A DNA stretch of 64,000 nucleotides from the NCBI RefSeq assembly GCF_024362695.1, contig NC_065407.1, positions 7,998,001 through 8,062,000 on the forward strand, read 5' to 3'. The stretch's first letter is position 1; each line of letters starts with the position of its first letter. Shown here piece by piece: positions 60,161 to 64,000 of the stretch. The notes beneath the pieces are model-generated. The model was given only the letters and a program-made list of their open reading frames with translations, ran no database searches and was not told the DNA's origin. Source of the DNA: Pectinophora gossypiella. Its lineage: Eukaryota; Arthropoda; Insecta; Lepidoptera; Gelechiidae. The translations under genes and the position numbers were made by a program.

Positions 60161-62340
60161 ATTAACTGCTTCATTAAAACAGCCACGATAGTGCATTTTT
60201 ATTTATCTTAACTCATTAAAATTAATTAATCAGTATACCGTAGGTAAACAAAGTCATTTGCTACAATAAAGCGACTATCGCACATTCATTATCTTAAATT
60301 GTATTCGAAAAGTTAATTTATGGGTCGGAGTAAGTTGTTTCGTCCGTAAAATAAGTTACATGGGTAGTTTTAATAGTGATTAATTTAATTAAAGTCCAAA
60401 CGGCGAGCGAGTCTGATCCGTTTCAATGTCAGCGGACTCAATTTGTCGAAACTGTTATTGCGGGCGCGCGGCGGGCGCGGTCGTGAGGCGGCAATCGCGC
60501 CGGTTTATACTGAATCGCCCATAACCGACAGCTCGGCCCGCCCTAACTCCCCCGAATGGACACTTGATTAAGATACTTGTGTCACTTTATTTTGCGATTA
60601 CATCTGACATGAGGTCGCAATCTTCTTTATTGTTAATTTGGCATAAATCTGCCTGATTGGACTTGACAAGGCTGGAAAATAATTTGTCGGACAACACACT
60701 CTACGAGATGTTTATTACACAATACTCGTACGTTAAGAATTCTTATTACGACCGTGTTGTCTTTTTCAGAAAAACATCAGGAGTTTCCTAGAAATGAGTA
60801 AGCTGCGTGCTTCCAACGGCCCGTCCGATGTTGTCATCTAATGTAAGACCAACATTAGATGGATGTATGGGTATTCGCAATTGGATCGAAGATTGTGAGA
60901 GGGATTGAAGGACAAAGACGGTCGGTGGGTAGCGGGCCCCTCCCCCCGGGTGGGCAGCCCACGCACCACGTCCGAGCAGTAATGAGTTGAAAGCGGATAC
61001 TTGTAGCGCACTCAGAGCGCGCGTGTCCGGTTACCCGCCTAATGTGGCCCGGATAAACAATGACGTCCAGCCTTTTAGCGACATTTGTGGACCCACTCAG
61101 CGCTCGGCGTAAGCCTAAAAAGATTTCGCATTTACTATTTGAGATACTTTCGGATGTGTCCATCAACGAGACAAGTACCTACGTAGGTAAGAGGTTTCTT
61201 ATTGTAGAAAAGGTATCAATTACTCGTGTAGGTAATTTCTTGTCAATTATTCCTATTATACCTAGTTTTCTGCGAGAATCACAATACATGTGAATCTGTT
61301 AGAGATGGACTGAGCGCCTGGGTAATATCGTCTGTCGAAAGCCGCAATATGCATCAAGGAGCACTATCAGCAATATCCTTTCAGCCTCGCCTGTGTCTCT
61401 AATTGAACCGTTAGTGTAGTGTGTAAGCACACAGGTATTAGGCGGCGCGAGTCGGATGTAGTCGGGGGGTATGGGAAAGCCGCCTAGTCAAATGCGGAGT
61501 GGCGGACATCAGTGGAGTTCCATTAACCGAGAGCAGTGTTGCCAATACATATTCAGAATTGGAATAAGAACATAGATAAGTATAAATTATGTGTAAATTC
61601 CTACTCTAGAGTATAAATAAAATACTTGTTTAAATCATTCGAAGATCTATGAACGACTTGTTTTCTTATTACTACACAAACTTCTAACTAAAATATACCA
61701 CAAATAAGTCTAATCCAAATCTAATCCATGATATATTACCCACAAAAAAGAGTGCAGTACCTTTCTGAAATTTAGCTGCCTCTATATTACGAAAGTCGAA
61801 ACACAAATGCAATCGTTCCGCAGTTTTAATTCATTAGTGTGTAGGTAAGGTACATCAGAACAAACAATAAACCACAGAAAGTCACAAACAAACATTGGCC
61901 TAAATACCTAATGAGTAATATCAAGTAGAGCTGGCAATACTGGTGGAGAGTGAGCGACGGCGGGCGGACGAGCGGCAGCTGATACGCCATTAGTTCATTA
62001 GTACCTTACTCTGTGTCATAAGCTGCTTATACACATTACCAGGGGTAACGTGACAATGGATATCGATTGTTCCGCTGAGTGGAACTTGACAAGCAATGAA
62101 ATGGATGTCATTCAGGTTGAAATTGAAATCTTAGATAAGAGTTTTAGGAATTTATACCTACAAAAATAATACTTAGGTACTAACACTGTTTTTAAACGGG
62201 TTAATCATTTGTTTTCAGTTCTTCTACGTACCGGAAGTTACGTTAATTAATATATCTGATATAAAATAAAGAATAGGCCAAGTAGTAGCAGCTAGCTCAA
62301 GAAATACCATCTCTACTCCTAACTCCATTTTAACGGCTTT
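60161..62340. other. Gene-free stretch
   Basis: GC-rich patches near 60460-60500 and 60930-61020. No supported gene, and short open frames only. Confidence 0.5.
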
Positions 62341-62655
62341 CGTGGTCCAGTGATTGAGCGTTAGACCCACGATCCGGAGGTCCCGGATTCGAATCCTGGT
62401 AAGGAAATATCACAAAAATTACTTTGTGATCAATAGTTTCGTTAGAACATTACAGGCTGATCATCTGATTGTCCGAAGTAAGATGATTCCATGCTTCAGA
62501 ACGCACGTGAAGCCGTTGGTCCCGGTTACTACTTACTGATGTAAGTAAGTAGTTGTTACATGAGTCATGTCGGGGGCCTTTGGCGGCTCATTAGTAACCC
62601 TGACACCAGGGTTGATGAGGTTGGTAATCTATCTCACTACCCACACGAGGGAGAA
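62341..62655 (+). mobile_element. tRNA-headed SINE, full-length-like
   Basis: The head has a box A-like gtccagtgattgagcg and box B GATTCGAATCC (62386-62396). The body has gccgttggtcccggttac and tcgggggcctttggcggct, then accagggttgatgaggtt, ending near gggagaag. This is the most complete copy of the family into which the gypsy element inserted. Confidence 0.85.
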
Positions 62656-64000
62656 GACTCCATTTTCTACTAATTAATTCCTATTAATTAATGGAATTGG
62701 GTAGTTTCCTAGATCAAAGATAAATTATATAATTATATTATATAATATTATGAAATTCTGATTACTTACTAAATAAAGACAGATTTAAATGTGACAATAA
62801 ACTTTAATTTTTTGTATTTAACTTATTTTATAAATTTTAATAAAGAAAAATGTAATAAAAAGTAAGTGTGACATTTTGTCACGTTTTTGTATGTCGTAAC
62901 AGGTTGCTTTTTCATACAAATTCCATAGTAATTTCGTCTTTTGTCGTTTAGTATAAAGTAACTGATTTGACTAGTTGGTAAAAGAGAGGGGAAAAGGAAA
63001 TCTGCTAAGTACTTTATATTCGAAAACCACCAAGAATATTTATCTCAACATGAAACTTAAGTAAGTACTTTTCTTAGTTTAAATAAACAAACAAATTAAA
63101 AAAGTTAAAACACTTACCTACCTAAATACACAGAATCGTTCGTCACCATCAGATAAGAAAGAAAGCTTTTATAAAATGCAAACAAAATTTAATCGATTCC
63201 TGTCTCTATGACTCTATTAGTGAAATGGCTTTTGTAAATTCGCGGTACAGAGAGTGCGACGAGAGGGTGGCGGAGGAGCGGGTCGGGGGGCGCGGTCCAT
63301 TATCCCGAGGTGAGGGCATCGCAATAGCAAAGACGTTAGTCCAGCTCTGTGCATCGGCGACTTTATGACGTTATCTCTAACAGGTCCGCCGCCGCGCGCG
63401 CTGCGCTGTGGCGATGCGATGGGGCGCCCCTCCGCCGCCGCTGAAAGCACGGGATCCTCCGTTGTGCCTGATAATTGTCCCTAATGGAAAAGTCTAGTCA
63501 CTTCGCACGAACTGCATTCCAAGTTTTCGCTTCTGCCAGATATAAGTTATTACTTAAGCCCTATGCAGACAACAAAGTTTAAGTACGCTGTAGATAACTA
63601 CCTTGTACACTCTGTGATGCATTGTCTTGTCTCCCCTCTCCCAACGTGTTTAGGTACATCATATTCTGCATAAAGTTCACTAAGTGCATGGAGAACTTAA
63701 ACTGGAATAATCAAATAAATTTTACTAGGAGTAGAGTAAACGAAAACGTGCTAATCTGAAGGGTTACGTTTACAGACAAGACAAGCTGCCCTCAAGATTA
63801 CAGACTGATATGATAGTTGAGAAAATAAATGCGAGCTCATCTCATAAAGTAAATTCATGCGTGTCCTGCATGCGTAAGCGATAGACGCCATGTTTATATG
63901 TCCTCATATATGTACCTAACTGCTTGACAGAATGAAAAAGCAAGCAAAATCTAATACACTTAGAGCATCTTACAACGCATACATATTTAACACGCATATT
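62656..64000. other. Gene-free stretch
   Basis: AT-rich, with a GC-rich island at about 63260-63450 where frames are open on the minus strand without recognisable domains. No supported gene. Confidence 0.5.

Noticed and set aside
62386..62396. True tRNA gene suggested by box A/box B
   Set aside because: The sequence continues into a SINE body shared with 40865, 49824 and others, and no clean cloverleaf was found. It is a SINE head.
63217..63450. 77-codon minus-strand frame in a GC-rich island
   Set aside because: Composition-driven Arg/Pro/Ser-rich sequence with no domain.

Overview
The window reads as nuclear DNA of a moth or butterfly (Lepidoptera). It is AT-rich with scattered GC-rich islands and has long introns. 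It carries typical lepidopteran repeats: tRNA-headed SINEs, the 3' ends of RTE/Jockey-type LINEs, foldback MITEs with TA-flanked ends, and a TTAA-targeting piggyBac-type element. Species cannot be assigned from the sequence alone.

One host gene can be supported: a LIM-only transcription cofactor (LMO, the family of Drosophila Beadex/dLMO and vertebrate LMO1-4) on the + strand. Its five coding exons lie between 11266 and 20456 and encode 237 residues with two LIM domains. All exon phases agree. The first coding exon begins with a splice acceptor, so the promoter(s) and 5' leader lie further upstream. Bases 1-11230 hold no convincing gene and are probably upstream/regulatory or intronic DNA. 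Two coding junctions have tandem NAGNAG acceptors. Downstream of the stop there is a second GT-AG intron with an alternative open frame running through it, then a 3' UTR with poly(A) signals up to about 22.05 kb.

From 22 to 41 kb there is no host gene, only repeats, hairpins and GC-rich islands. Bases 40985-48037 are a nearly complete Ty3/gypsy LTR retrotransposon on the - strand. Its 196-bp LTRs appear identical and are flanked by a 4-bp duplication ATAC, and it sits inside an older SINE. It encodes Gag (three zinc knuckles), protease, reverse transcriptase, RNase H and integrase, with no env seen. A 990-bp piggyBac-type element (43657-44646, TTAA duplication) has broken the pol frame at the end of the RT domain. 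From 48 to 64 kb there are again only repeats and hairpins.

The most unusual structure is between the pol stop and the 3' LTR of the gypsy element (41241-41824). About 13 short stem-loops share a near-constant 8-base loop (core TCTTAA on the + strand, TTAAGA in the element's RNA) while their stems differ from unit to unit yet stay self-complementary. The pol stop codon lies in the loop of the first unit. This looks like a conserved-loop RNA hairpin array that I do not recognise from described gypsy elements.
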